This document shows positions 25,495 to 35,886 of a stretch of 64,000 nucleotides of DNA, in pieces (the stretch's first letter is position 1; each line of letters begins with the position of its first letter). The notes under the pieces were generated by a model, which was not told the DNA's origin, made no database searches, and was given only the letters and a program-made list of their open reading frames with translations. The DNA is taken from assembly GCA_046153945.1 (NCBI GenBank), contig JBJXFF010000086.1:22398-86397 (forward strand), written 5' to 3'. The translations under genes were made by a program, and so were the position numbers. The DNA is from SXOA01 sp046153945. Its GTDB lineage: Bacteria > Planctomycetota > Planctomycetia > Pirellulales > Pirellulaceae.

Positions 25495-26439
25495 ATGAAT
25501 GACTCAGTGTTGGTGACAGGAGGCGGCGGATTCATTGGGACCTGGGTACTGCGCGAGTTGTTGTCCCGCGGGCTCCGGCCGGTCGTGTTTGACGTGCAGA
25601 AGAACTCCGAGCGCTGGGAACGTGTGCTGGGGAAGGCGGCAGCCGACGTAGAGTTTGTCGCTGGCAGCTTGCTGGATAAGGCCCTGCTGAAAAGTACGGT
25701 GGAGAAGCATCAGGTCTCGCACATCATCCATCTGGCGGCGCTGCTCACCCCGCAATGCCAGCAGGACCCCTTTGCCGGCTGCGAGGTCAATGTGCTCGGG
25801 AGTGTGGCCCTCTTTGAGTTGGCGCGAGCCCATGCCGGCCAGATCAAGGGAATTTCCTACGCCAGTTCGTATGCCGTGTACGGTCCGGAAGCCGATGACA
25901 CTTCGCTGAAGTCCACAGCCACGTTGGAACCCCCTTCGTTCTACGGCGTGTTCAAGCTGGCCGTGGACCAGATTGCCCAGCAGTATTGGCGGCACTTTGG
26001 CATTCCCTCGGTCGGTATCCGGCCGCATGTGGTCTACGGGCCAGAACGGACGGTGGGGCTTACTGCCGGTCCCTCACTGGCCTGTCGTGCGGCTGCCCAC
26101 GGCGAGCCTTTCGCCATCAACTACACTGGCGCGGTCGGGTACGACTACGTGGAAGATGTCGCTCAAGCGTTTGTGCAGGCGGCGTTAAATCCACCCAGCG
26201 GCTCGACGGTGGTCGATCTGCCGAGCCAGATCGCCACCACGGAAGAATTCGTCCGCGTCATCAGCCGGGTTGTCCCCGCAGCAGCTTCGCTCCTCACGGT
26301 AAGCGGCGCTGCGATTCCTTCCAATGTTCCGCCTCATCCTCATTTTATTGCGGAGTTGTATCCCGATTGGCGGGCGACGACTCTAGAAGACGGTGTCCGG
26401 AAAACGGTCGAGTTCTATCGAGCTGGGCTAAATGGCTGA
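25495..26439 (+). CDS. NAD-dependent epimerase/dehydratase (extended SDR)
   Basis: 314 aa. Rossmann motif VTGGGGFIGTWV at residues 6-17, and the catalytic Ser near AYASSYAVYGPE with the YxxxK pair in FYGVFKLAVDQ (~145). A nucleoside-sugar epimerase/dehydratase or reductase; the substrate cannot be told. It follows the helicase by 26 bp and overlaps the next membrane-protein gene by 8 bp (ATGGCTGA), so the two are translationally coupled. Confidence 0.85.
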   Translation: MNDSVLVTGGGGFIGTWVLRELLSRGLRPVVFDVQKNSERWERVLGKAAADVEFVAGSLLDKALLKSTVEKHQVSHIIHLAALLTPQCQQDPFAGCEVNVLGSVALFELARAHAGQIKGISYASSYAVYGPEADDTSLKSTATLEPPSFYGVFKLAVDQIAQQYWRHFGIPSVGIRPHVVYGPERTVGLTAGPSLACRAAAHGEPFAINYTGAVGYDYVEDVAQAFVQAALNPPSGSTVVDLPSQIATTEEFVRVISRVVPAAASLLTVSGAAIPSNVPPHPHFIAELYPDWRATTLEDGVRKTVEFYRAGLNG

Positions 26440-26887
26440 CGAACTTTCACAACAACCCGCAAGTCCTACACCGGGCGAACGTCCCTGGCAGTTTTCGCTC
26501 TTGGATTTGTTCGGTCTGATGACGGTGGTTTCCGTCGGCGCGGCAGCGTTCTACTGGAACCCCGTTTTGGGAACTTTTGTTTCTTGCGCATTATTCTTGA
26601 GTATCACCACGTTCTACCGCACGAAGGCCGTTGTCCGGACTGCTGCTCCTTCGCTGCGAACCCGCTCGCTGTCCAGCCTCATCGGTTTTGGAATCATCAC
26701 TTCCTTGGTGGCGTCGCTCGCTGCACTTGTGGCTTTCAGTGTCACCTGCACCACGGTGGGGTTGGTCGTCGCCGCTGTGCAGCCTCCCTATCCAGTCACA
26801 TTCATCGTGATCGCCTGCTGCCTCGGCGTCGTCCCGGCATTGATTGTCCTCTACCGAAGTTGGCCCCAGCGACCGGCCGCCAAGTAA
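26432..26887 (+). CDS. Small multi-pass membrane protein
   Basis: 151 aa. It opens with a soluble 20 residues, then QFSLLDLFGLMTVVSVGAAAF, a planctomycete FSLLDLxxLxTVVSV-type motif that leads into the first of about four hydrophobic segments (LGTFVSCALFLSITTF, IGFGIITSLVASLAALVAF, VTFIVIACCLGVVPALIVLY). No catalytic residues. The start overlaps the epimerase stop. Function unknown. Confidence 0.7.
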   Translation: MADELSQQPASPTPGERPWQFSLLDLFGLMTVVSVGAAAFYWNPVLGTFVSCALFLSITTFYRTKAVVRTAAPSLRTRSLSSLIGFGIITSLVASLAALVAFSVTCTTVGLVVAAVQPPYPVTFIVIACCLGVVPALIVLYRSWPQRPAAK

Positions 26888-26984
26888 GGTGATTGATCCC
26901 GCGCTCCCCCTCGCTTGCGCGCCGGGCTGGTTTTAGAATCGGCTTTTTGCGGTCAGTTGGGGGGATTCTAGAAAGGCGGCTTGG

Positions 26985-28930
<1,946 letters not shown>

Positions 28931-28931
<1 letters not shown>

Positions 28932-28955
28932 TGGGGTAGGCTTCCAGCCTGCCCG
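28931..28955 (-). repeat. Short dispersed palindromic repeat, copy 2
   Basis: Inverted copy of the repeat at 10-33 (TAGGCTTCCAGCCTGCCC). It begins at the acs stop codon, so the repeat supplies or abuts the stop. Confidence 0.6.
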
Positions 28956-29014
28956 GTTGTGATCGTCGTATAATAACTAATGCCAATCAAACCCGCCGTG
29001 CGCGAGAAGCCAAC

Positions 29015-30370
29015 ATGCGATTAACAAAGACATCATCAATCGTTCTCTCGTTTGCCATATTGGCGGGCTGCTCATCTTCACCACCACCCAATGCCGGAAC
29101 CGGGACAACCGGTGGTATAAAAAGCAAGGATGGCGGAAAAACCAGCGAAAAGACTCCCACCGAAACCGTTAAGCCAGCCAGCGAAGAAGATCCCAAAGCC
29201 AAAGCGGCAGTGGAATCGCTAGAGAAGACCGGGGCGAAGTTGGTCCGCCGCGACGGGGCCGTAGTTCGCGTGGAACTTGGTCCCGAAGGGAGCGACGCGG
29301 ATCTGCTGTTGCTCAAGGATTTGCCGACCGTGGAAGTCCTCGTCGGCGATAAGCGGGGGGTGACCGATAAAGGCTTGGAGTCGCTCGCTGGGCATCCGGC
29401 GCTAAAGACGCTAGATCTCACCCAGAGCGGTATTACGAATGCAGGCATGGCCCACCTGGACAAGCTCCCGAAAATTGAGGAAGTAAACCTCAAGAAGTGC
29501 GACATCACTGCCCCCGGCTATGAAGCGCTGGCCAAAATCAGCACGCTCAAACGGATTCGCGCCCCGCAGACGCATTTCAATGGAGACTGTCTGACCGCGC
29601 TCAAGGACAGCACCTGGCTGGAAGTCCTCGACCTACAGGACTGCAACGAGGTTCCCAAGGACCAGTGGAAGACGCTGGCAAACTTCAAGAATCTGAAGTC
29701 CCTGCGGATCTGGGGCCCCACCGTCGATGACTCGACGCTCGAATTCATCGTCGAGGCCAAGAATCTCAAATCCCTCTATCTCGAATCGACCGAGGTCACC
29801 AAAGCGGGTCTCGATAAGGTCACGGTTCTTGAGGGTATCCAGACGATTTCGCTCACCAATGCCAAGAACATCTACGACGCCGAACTGGAACCCCTCGGCA
29901 AGTTCAAGGAGCTGACTTCGTTGGAACTCCGGAACTGTGCGCTCAACGGCAAAGGGCTGGTGCACCTGGCCGGCCTGAAAAAGCTGAAGCTGCTCGACCT
30001 TTCGGAGACATTCGTCAAGGACGCGGGACTGAAAAGCCTCGCGGGGATGACCAGCCTGGAGGATCTCAACCTCTGGCACACGCTGATCACCGATGCCGGC
30101 CTGGAATCGATTGCTGGACTTGTCAATCTGAAACGGCTCAACTTGGATGCGTGCAAAATCTCCGCGAAGGGGATGGTTTACCTCGGCAAGCTGACGCAAC
30201 TGGAGTTCCTGCACATCGGCAGCACGCAGATGGACGACGCCGCGCTCGAGGGTCTTAGTGAGCACAAAAAACTGAAGTCGCTGGTCGTCACTTTTCTGCC
30301 CAACGTCACCGACGAAGGGGTGAACAAGCTTAAAGCCAAGCTCCCGGGCCTGACCGAAATCCGGCGGTAA
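29015..30370 (+). CDS. Leucine-rich-repeat lipoprotein
   Basis: 451 aa. Lipoprotein signal with lipobox LAGC (Cys19) followed by a Ser/Pro/Gly/Thr linker to residue ~50. Residues ~100-440 are LRRs of the ~24-residue type (e.g. LKTLDLTQSGITNAGMAHL, LKSLYLESTEVTKAGLDKV, LKLLDLSETFVKDAGLKSL). Likely an outer- or inner-membrane anchored protein-binding surface. LRR lipoproteins of this kind are common in planctomycetes. The GNAT gene follows after 5 bp. Confidence 0.85.
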   Translation: MRLTKTSSIVLSFAILAGCSSSPPPNAGTGTTGGIKSKDGGKTSEKTPTETVKPASEEDPKAKAAVESLEKTGAKLVRRDGAVVRVELGPEGSDADLLLLKDLPTVEVLVGDKRGVTDKGLESLAGHPALKTLDLTQSGITNAGMAHLDKLPKIEEVNLKKCDITAPGYEALAKISTLKRIRAPQTHFNGDCLTALKDSTWLEVLDLQDCNEVPKDQWKTLANFKNLKSLRIWGPTVDDSTLEFIVEAKNLKSLYLESTEVTKAGLDKVTVLEGIQTISLTNAKNIYDAELEPLGKFKELTSLELRNCALNGKGLVHLAGLKKLKLLDLSETFVKDAGLKSLAGMTSLEDLNLWHTLITDAGLESIAGLVNLKRLNLDACKISAKGMVYLGKLTQLEFLHIGSTQMDDAALEGLSEHKKLKSLVVTFLPNVTDEGVNKLKAKLPGLTEIRR

Positions 30371-30375
30371 TCGCC

Positions 30376-31224
30376 ATGCTCCGCATCCGCCCGATGACCG
30401 CGGACGACCTGCCGCTGGGTATGCGGCTGAAGAGTCAGGCCGGCTGGAATCAGTCGCCGGCGGATTGGCAGCGATTCCTGGCGATGCAGTCGGAAGGGTG
30501 CCTGGTGGCGGAACTGGATGGCGTGGCCGTGGGGACCACGGTGGTCACGGCTTTTGAAAGTGTGGCCTGGATTTCGATGGTGCTGGTGGAGCAAAGTGTC
30601 CGCGGACGAGGCATCGGCAAGGCTTTGATGAATCAGGCGCTGGAGCTCGCGGCCGAACTCGGTTGCACGTCGATCCGCCTCGACGCCACTCCGCTGGGAC
30701 AGCCGTTGTACGAGTCGCTGGGCTTTGTGCCGCAGTATGAGTTGACGCGATACGCGGGTATCGCTCGCTCCACTTCAGCCGTTTCCATTTCCCCCACGAT
30801 TCGAATCCCTGAGCCGGAAGAAATTGCGATAATTCTGGCTATTGATCACTCCGTCACCGGCACGCGGCGGGACAAATTCCTGCTCCGCCTCTTTGTCGAG
30901 CAGCCCGATGCGATTCGCGTCGCCGAATTTGACGGAGAAATCGCTGGCTATCTCACTGTCCGCTTCGGCAGCGATGCAATCCAGCTTGGACCGTGCATTG
31001 CAGAGTCCCCCGTCACGGGACACTCTTTACTCACCGATGCGCTGAGCCGTTATTCGGGCAGCGGTGTCTACTGGGATCTTCCTACAAGCCATTCCGCCGC
31101 AGTTGCACTGGCTCAATCCGCCGGCCTTACACCGCAGCGGCAACTGACACGAATGTGTCGAGGGGACAAGGTGAACGATGACGTTCCCAAGCTTTGGGCC
31201 AGTTCAGGACCAGAGCTTGGGTAA
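30376..31224 (+). CDS. Two-domain GNAT acetyltransferase
   Basis: 282 aa. The N-terminal GNAT domain (residues 1-140) has ISMVLVEQSVRGRGIGKALM with the acetyl-CoA loop RGRGIGKA, and a second, weaker GNAT-like half follows (residues ~140-280, IAIILAIDHSVTGTRRDKF...). It belongs to the fused GNAT type with a conserved pattern LYESLGFVPQYELTRY. Substrate unknown. Starts 5 bp after the LRR lipoprotein stop, so probably cotranscribed. Confidence 0.8.
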   Translation: MLRIRPMTADDLPLGMRLKSQAGWNQSPADWQRFLAMQSEGCLVAELDGVAVGTTVVTAFESVAWISMVLVEQSVRGRGIGKALMNQALELAAELGCTSIRLDATPLGQPLYESLGFVPQYELTRYAGIARSTSAVSISPTIRIPEPEEIAIILAIDHSVTGTRRDKFLLRLFVEQPDAIRVAEFDGEIAGYLTVRFGSDAIQLGPCIAESPVTGHSLLTDALSRYSGSGVYWDLPTSHSAAVALAQSAGLTPQRQLTRMCRGDKVNDDVPKLWASSGPELG

Positions 31225-31289
31225 TGGGACGGAGTATACTGACGCATCAAGTTGTTGATCGTTGTGCTCACAAGCCGCAGGAGCATCTC

Positions 31290-32789
31290 ATGCCTCGTCT
31301 TCTCTTATCGCTCAGTCTTCTTGCATTTTTTACTGGTTCAACGGCGGCAGACCTCCCCCAGCCCACACTCACTCCCCTTCACGTCACAGCCGACCTCAAC
31401 CTCGGCGAGTCACAGGAAATAACGCTGACGAATGGTAAGAAGGTCACGCTCAAAGTTCTGGACCTGGCTGAGCAGCGAGACAGCCTGCGCGGAGCGGTGC
31501 GGAAGGCGGAAGTAAAAGTCCTAGTGGACGGCAAGGAAGTGACACTTGTCTCCGCCAACTATCGGCTGCCGGTGACGGTAGGAGAGGTGCAGATCGACTG
31601 CCCCGTGACAAGCGGCTACACCCAGCGGGCGACGAGGACGACCGGGGGGCTCGATGTTTGGGGGCTGGAGAAGGCGGTTCGTCTGCGGGTCTGGCCTGCT
31701 GGTTCACCTTGGATCAATTCCGGGACACTTCGATATCCGGCGAAGCAGCGATGGTTCGCCAGCCAGACGCAGATGGCGAATGAACCGGTCCATGTCGACG
31801 GCGGCGAGAAGCCGGGGAAGGACGCGAACATCTATTACCACTACGGCCTGGACATTGGCGGAGCCGAGGCGCTGGTGGATGTCATCGCCGCGACGGACGC
31901 CCTCGTGGTCTCGGTCGGCAAGGAAGTCCTGCCGGGTTATGCCGATACGCCGGTATCGCCTCGCTACGACGTGGTCTATCTCCTCGATGACCGGGGCTGG
32001 TTCTATCGCTACAGCCATCTGCACACGATCTTGCCGGAAATTCGCCCCGGCACCAAGGTCAAGCTTGGCCAGAAGCTCGGCCTCCTCGGCAAGGAAGGAG
32101 GGAGCGGCGGCTGGTCGCATCTGCATTTCGACATCAGCGGCCGCCAGCCGTCGGGCAAGTGGGGGATCATCGACGGCTACGCGTTCCTCTGGGAAAGCTA
32201 TCTCCGCGAACACAAGCCGCCGCTCCTCGCCGTCGCCCGGCCGCACCATTTTGTCGCCGTAGGAGAAAAAGTAACTCTCGACGGCAGCCGTTCGTGGTCG
32301 GCCACCGGCTCGATTGTGTCGCACGCGTGGCTTTGCACCCCCGGCATAAGAGCAAGGACGCCGACGGTCGAGCGGACCTACGACAAGCCGGGGGTCTATA
32401 GCGAAGTCCTGCGGGTCACCGACAAGGACGGTCGGATCGACTACGACTTCGCCATCGTCAACGTCATCGACCCGGAGCATCCCAAAGATTTGCCTCCGAC
32501 CATCCATGCCGCGTATGCTCCGACGTTCGGCCTCAAGCCGGGCCAGGAAGTGAAATTCCTCGTCCGCACCTTCCGCACCACGGACGGCGAAGAAACCTGG
32601 CACTTCGGCGACGGCAGTCCTCCGGTCACCGTCAAGAGCGACGGCAACGTCGTCGAGCTCGCCAAAGACGGCTACGCAGTGACGACCCACAAGTTCGCCA
32701 AGCCGGGGATTTATGTTGTTCGCGTCTCTCGCACGAACAAGCAGGGCTTCACGGCGACCGCCCATTTGAAAGTGGTTATTGAACCGTAG
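31290..32789 (+). CDS. M23-like peptidase domain with PKD repeats, secreted
   Basis: 499 aa from ATG at 31290, with AGGAG 5 nt before; the frame extends to 31194 but would overlap the GNAT gene. Signal peptide 1-20 (MPRLLLSLSLLAFFTGSTAA). Residues ~165-300 read as an M23/LysM-peptidase fold: YYHYGLDIGG and SHLHFDISGR provide the H...D and HxH-type metal positions, with LGQKLGLLGKEGGSGGWSHL between. C-terminal ~190 residues are two PKD-type domains (VTLDGSRSWSATG; TWHFGDGSPPVTV). It may cut peptidoglycan cross-links or merely bind them; the HxH is HLH. Its TAG stop is part of an inverted repeat. Confidence 0.72.
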   Translation: MPRLLLSLSLLAFFTGSTAADLPQPTLTPLHVTADLNLGESQEITLTNGKKVTLKVLDLAEQRDSLRGAVRKAEVKVLVDGKEVTLVSANYRLPVTVGEVQIDCPVTSGYTQRATRTTGGLDVWGLEKAVRLRVWPAGSPWINSGTLRYPAKQRWFASQTQMANEPVHVDGGEKPGKDANIYYHYGLDIGGAEALVDVIAATDALVVSVGKEVLPGYADTPVSPRYDVVYLLDDRGWFYRYSHLHTILPEIRPGTKVKLGQKLGLLGKEGGSGGWSHLHFDISGRQPSGKWGIIDGYAFLWESYLREHKPPLLAVARPHHFVAVGEKVTLDGSRSWSATGSIVSHAWLCTPGIRARTPTVERTYDKPGVYSEVLRVTDKDGRIDYDFAIVNVIDPEHPKDLPPTIHAAYAPTFGLKPGQEVKFLVRTFRTTDGEETWHFGDGSPPVTVKSDGNVVELAKDGYAVTTHKFAKPGIYVVRVSRTNKQGFTATAHLKVVIEP

Positions 32790-32902
32790 GGTGCATGAGG
32801 CTTTGCGAAATGCACGCGCGTCAGAGGTCGTTACCAGAAGGGCGTCAACCGATGCTTCCATGTCGCTTCCGCGTGCATTGCGCTGGCGCTTCATGCACCC
32901 TA
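32787..32902. repeat. Inverted repeat carrying stop codons of two convergent genes
   Basis: Left arm 32787-32820 (TAGGGTGCATGAGGC...AAATGCACGCGCG) and right arm 32870-32902 pair over TAGGGTGCATGA and GCATTxCGC/GCGxAATGC blocks. The TAG at 32787 ends the M23-like gene and the complementary TAG at 32900-32902 ends the convergent NtrC-like gene. A right-arm copy lies at 12651-12681. Confidence 0.8.
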
Positions 32903-34327
32903 CTTTTCGGGCGGCTCTTCCACCGGCTCAAACACTACCGGCTCTTCGGCACTTGCCGCGGGAGCGAGGCCGAGCTGCACCAGCCGGCGGATGAGCCGGG
33001 CGCGATGTATGCCGAGAAGTTCAGCGGCTTTGGTTTTGTTGCCGCGGGATTGGGCCATGGCTCGCTTCAGTAACTCCGTTTCAATCGTCGCCAAATAAGA
33101 GTCCAACTCAATTCGCTCCGGCTCAGCAGCGGGGCGAGCTTCCTTCTCCGCGGCGTGATGCAATCGGGGCGGAAGATCGGTAGTCTGTACCACGGGACCG
33201 GCGGCATTCTTGCACGCCGCGCGTAGCACCTCCGCGAGTTCTTCCACGTTCCCTGGCCACGAATACGCCAGCAGCAGGTCCACGGCTTCCGGCGCAAAGC
33301 CGCTGAGCTGTTTTCCTCCTCCCGTATTGAACTCCTCCAGAAAGAACTGCGCGAGTAGCGGCAAATCTCCTTCGCGGTCACAAAGCGGCGGCAACTGAAT
33401 CGTCAGCGGACTGAGATTGTATGCCAGGTCGGCCCGGAACTTCTCGCGCTTGGCTAGCCCAGCGAGCGACCGCTTCGCCGTCGAATTTAGCGGCAACTCA
33501 ACCCCCGGCAGCCGCAGAAAGCCCGCCAACTCCTGCTGAGCATCTGTCGGTAGCCGATCCGCATCTTTCAGAAGAATCGCCGGCGGCCGTTCCCCTCGCC
33601 ACTCGCTCTGCCGTTTGAGAAAGGCGGTCAGCGTGGACTGCATCAGCTCCGCATCCATTAGCGCCGCATCCACCGGCACCAGCGGACCAACAGCCGCTCC
33701 GCCGCCGCGGGGGCCGTAGTGAATGATCCTGGCGACGAGCTCGCGACCGCTACCTTCCGGACCGACCACCAGCACCCGTCCACCGATTTGCGAAGCGACC
33801 CGCACCTGTTCCCGCACTCGCCGCATCGGCGGCGACTGCCCGATGAGTTGGCCGATGTGATATCGCCGTCCCAGTTCGCTGCGCAGCTCCTGCAACTGCT
33901 GATGGAGAATGGCGAAAGATGCCTCAGCAGAATCCTGTAGCTCGTCACGTTCAGCAGAGGCTCCAACAAACACCATGAGCCCCAATGGCTCTCCCTCCGC
34001 ATCGGGCAAAGCGACAAACCGTGCCGGCCGCGAATTCAAAACGCCTCCCTCTCCCGGTGCGGCAACAGTTCCCGCGGGCAGCCCTTGCGAATACGCCTCC
34101 GGTGGCGGTGCAATGGCCGCGGCAAGTTCCGTGGCACCGGTCAACTCGCCGCTGGCCGAATACAGGCATTTCAGCCCCGCCAGTTCCTCGGCACTTCGTC
34201 CCACCCAGGCAGAGAACGCCCCGTTGCCGTAAATAAACCGCTGCTCCCCATCCAGCACATACACCGGCTGCGGCGCAGCATCCAGCAGCTTGGCGAGAGC
34301 TTTAAGATTGGAGATTTTGCGAGGCAT
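32900..34327 (-). CDS. Degenerate NtrC-family (sigma54 activator-like) regulator
   Basis: 475 aa. N-terminal PAS-like domain (1-110: QPVYVLDGEQRFIYGNGAFSAW), a linker, an AAA-like domain (~165-385) starting LIGQSPPMRRVREQVRVASQ, and a C-terminal Fis-type HTH (LLKRAMAQSRGNKTKAAELLGIHRARLIRRL). The AAA core has lost its activator hallmarks: Walker A reads GPEGSGRELVAR (Lys to Arg), the GAFTGA loop is missing, and the Walker B strand is AILLKDADRL rather than DE. PAS and Fis-HTH parts look intact. So it is probably a DNA-binding regulator that no longer remodels sigma54 holoenzyme (inference). Confidence 0.85.
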   Translation of the reverse strand: MPRKISNLKALAKLLDAAPQPVYVLDGEQRFIYGNGAFSAWVGRSAEELAGLKCLYSASGELTGATELAAAIAPPPEAYSQGLPAGTVAAPGEGGVLNSRPARFVALPDAEGEPLGLMVFVGASAERDELQDSAEASFAILHQQLQELRSELGRRYHIGQLIGQSPPMRRVREQVRVASQIGGRVLVVGPEGSGRELVARIIHYGPRGGGAAVGPLVPVDAALMDAELMQSTLTAFLKRQSEWRGERPPAILLKDADRLPTDAQQELAGFLRLPGVELPLNSTAKRSLAGLAKREKFRADLAYNLSPLTIQLPPLCDREGDLPLLAQFFLEEFNTGGGKQLSGFAPEAVDLLLAYSWPGNVEELAEVLRAACKNAAGPVVQTTDLPPRLHHAAEKEARPAAEPERIELDSYLATIETELLKRAMAQSRGNKTKAAELLGIHRARLIRRLVQLGLAPAASAEEPVVFEPVEEPPEK

Positions 34328-34434
34328 AAAGTAGTCACCATATTATCATCCTTTCCTATTTGACCCACGCCCCAAAATTGGCGATACTTGGAGCTTGGCT
34401 CCCGCCCAGGTCCCGCCCGCAAATCCCCCCCGCC

Positions 34435-35877
34435 ATGAGCCGCCAAATTCCCTACACCCACCCGACCTTTTCCCGCCGGACCATGATCCAGGCCGGTGCG
34501 GTCGGTTTGCTGGGTCTTGGAATGAACCATCTGGCTCCACTGCGGCAGGCCGGAGCGGCAGCAGGAACGAAACGGACGAAGGCGAAGTCCGTCATCTACA
34601 TCTTCCTTTCCGGCGGCTTGGGACAGCAGGACAGCTTTGACCCCAAGCCGAATGCTCCGGCAAACACGCGCGGCGAATTTCAGCCGATCGCCACCAAAAC
34701 GGCCGGCGTGCAAGTCTGCGAGCATCTGCCGCTCCTCGCCGCGTGCAGCGACAAGTGGGCTCTCGTTCGCTCCCTGACGCACCCTTACAACGAGCATTCC
34801 AACGGCCACATGGTTATGCTCTCCGGACGCACACCAATGCCCCCCGGCTTTGACCCCGGTAAGCCGCGGCCCGCCGACTGGCCCAGCATCGCCGCCGTCG
34901 CGGGAGACGCCCTGCTGCCGGCCAACAATCTGCCGCCGGCGGTTGTGTTGCCGGAACGGCTCGTGCATAACACCGGCCGCGTCATTCCCGGCCAATTCGC
35001 CGGGATCATGGGGAACCACCGTGACCCGTGGTTCATCTCAGCTTCGCCATTCAACGGCAAGACTTATGGCGCTTACCCGCAGTTCGAGTTTCATCACGAA
35101 CGAGGGAAGACTGACAGCAAGCTTCCGTTTCAAGCTCCGAATCTTTCGCTGCCCGAGGGCCTCTCCTCCCAGCGATTGACCGATCGCGTTGCCCTCCGCG
35201 GCCTCCTCGACCGGCAGAGAAGCGAACTCGAAACAGCCGCCCAGGTCGGAAGGCTCGATCGCGACCGCCAGAACGCCATCTCGCTCCTCTCCGACTCGCG
35301 CACGCAAGCGGCGTTCGACGTTTCGCGCGTGGATGACAAGATTCAAGAGCGTTATGGCAAAAACTCCTTCGGCTGGTCGCTGCTCATGGCCCGGCAGTTG
35401 GTGGAGCAAGGAGTTTCACTCGTCCAGGTGAACCTCGGCAATAACGAATCCTGGGATACGCACGAGTCCGCCTTTCCCAACCTCAAGAACTATCTCTTGC
35501 CTCCCACGGATCGGGCCGTGAGCGCCCTGATTGGCGACCTCGACGAGCGCGGCCTGCTTGATGATACGCTGATCGTCATGGCCGGCGAATTCGGCCGGAC
35601 GCCGCGCGTCTTCGCCGGAGCCGGCAAGCTCCCCGGCCGCGACCATTGGGGTGCGGTGCAAACGGTCTTCTTCGCCGGCGGCGGTGTCAAAGGTGGCACC
35701 GTAATCGGCTCCTCCGACCGGATCGGCGGCTATCCGGCGAGCGATCCGCAAACAGCCGAGCAAATGGCCGCCACGATTTACAACGCTCTCGGCATTCCCG
35801 ACACGGCTGCGTGGCAAGACGAGGCGAACCGCCCGCACCACATTTATCATGGAACGCCAATCGTCGGATTGACGTAA
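34435..35877 (+). CDS. DUF1501 protein 3
   Basis: 480 aa from ATG at 34435. Tat-like start with twin Arg (R14-R15 in FSRRTMIQAGAVGLLGLG). Motifs: FLSGGLGQQDSFDPKP, the SLTHPYNEHSNGHMVMLSGR segment, a specific GNNESWDTHESAF loop, AGEFGRTPRVF and GRDHWGAVQTVFFAGGG. It ends DEANRPHHIYHGTPIVGLT. It is followed after 9 bp by its close paralogue, so the pair arose by tandem duplication. Confidence 0.88.
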   Translation: MSRQIPYTHPTFSRRTMIQAGAVGLLGLGMNHLAPLRQAGAAAGTKRTKAKSVIYIFLSGGLGQQDSFDPKPNAPANTRGEFQPIATKTAGVQVCEHLPLLAACSDKWALVRSLTHPYNEHSNGHMVMLSGRTPMPPGFDPGKPRPADWPSIAAVAGDALLPANNLPPAVVLPERLVHNTGRVIPGQFAGIMGNHRDPWFISASPFNGKTYGAYPQFEFHHERGKTDSKLPFQAPNLSLPEGLSSQRLTDRVALRGLLDRQRSELETAAQVGRLDRDRQNAISLLSDSRTQAAFDVSRVDDKIQERYGKNSFGWSLLMARQLVEQGVSLVQVNLGNNESWDTHESAFPNLKNYLLPPTDRAVSALIGDLDERGLLDDTLIVMAGEFGRTPRVFAGAGKLPGRDHWGAVQTVFFAGGGVKGGTVIGSSDRIGGYPASDPQTAEQMAATIYNALGIPDTAAWQDEANRPHHIYHGTPIVGLT

Positions 35878-35886
35878 GATATATCC

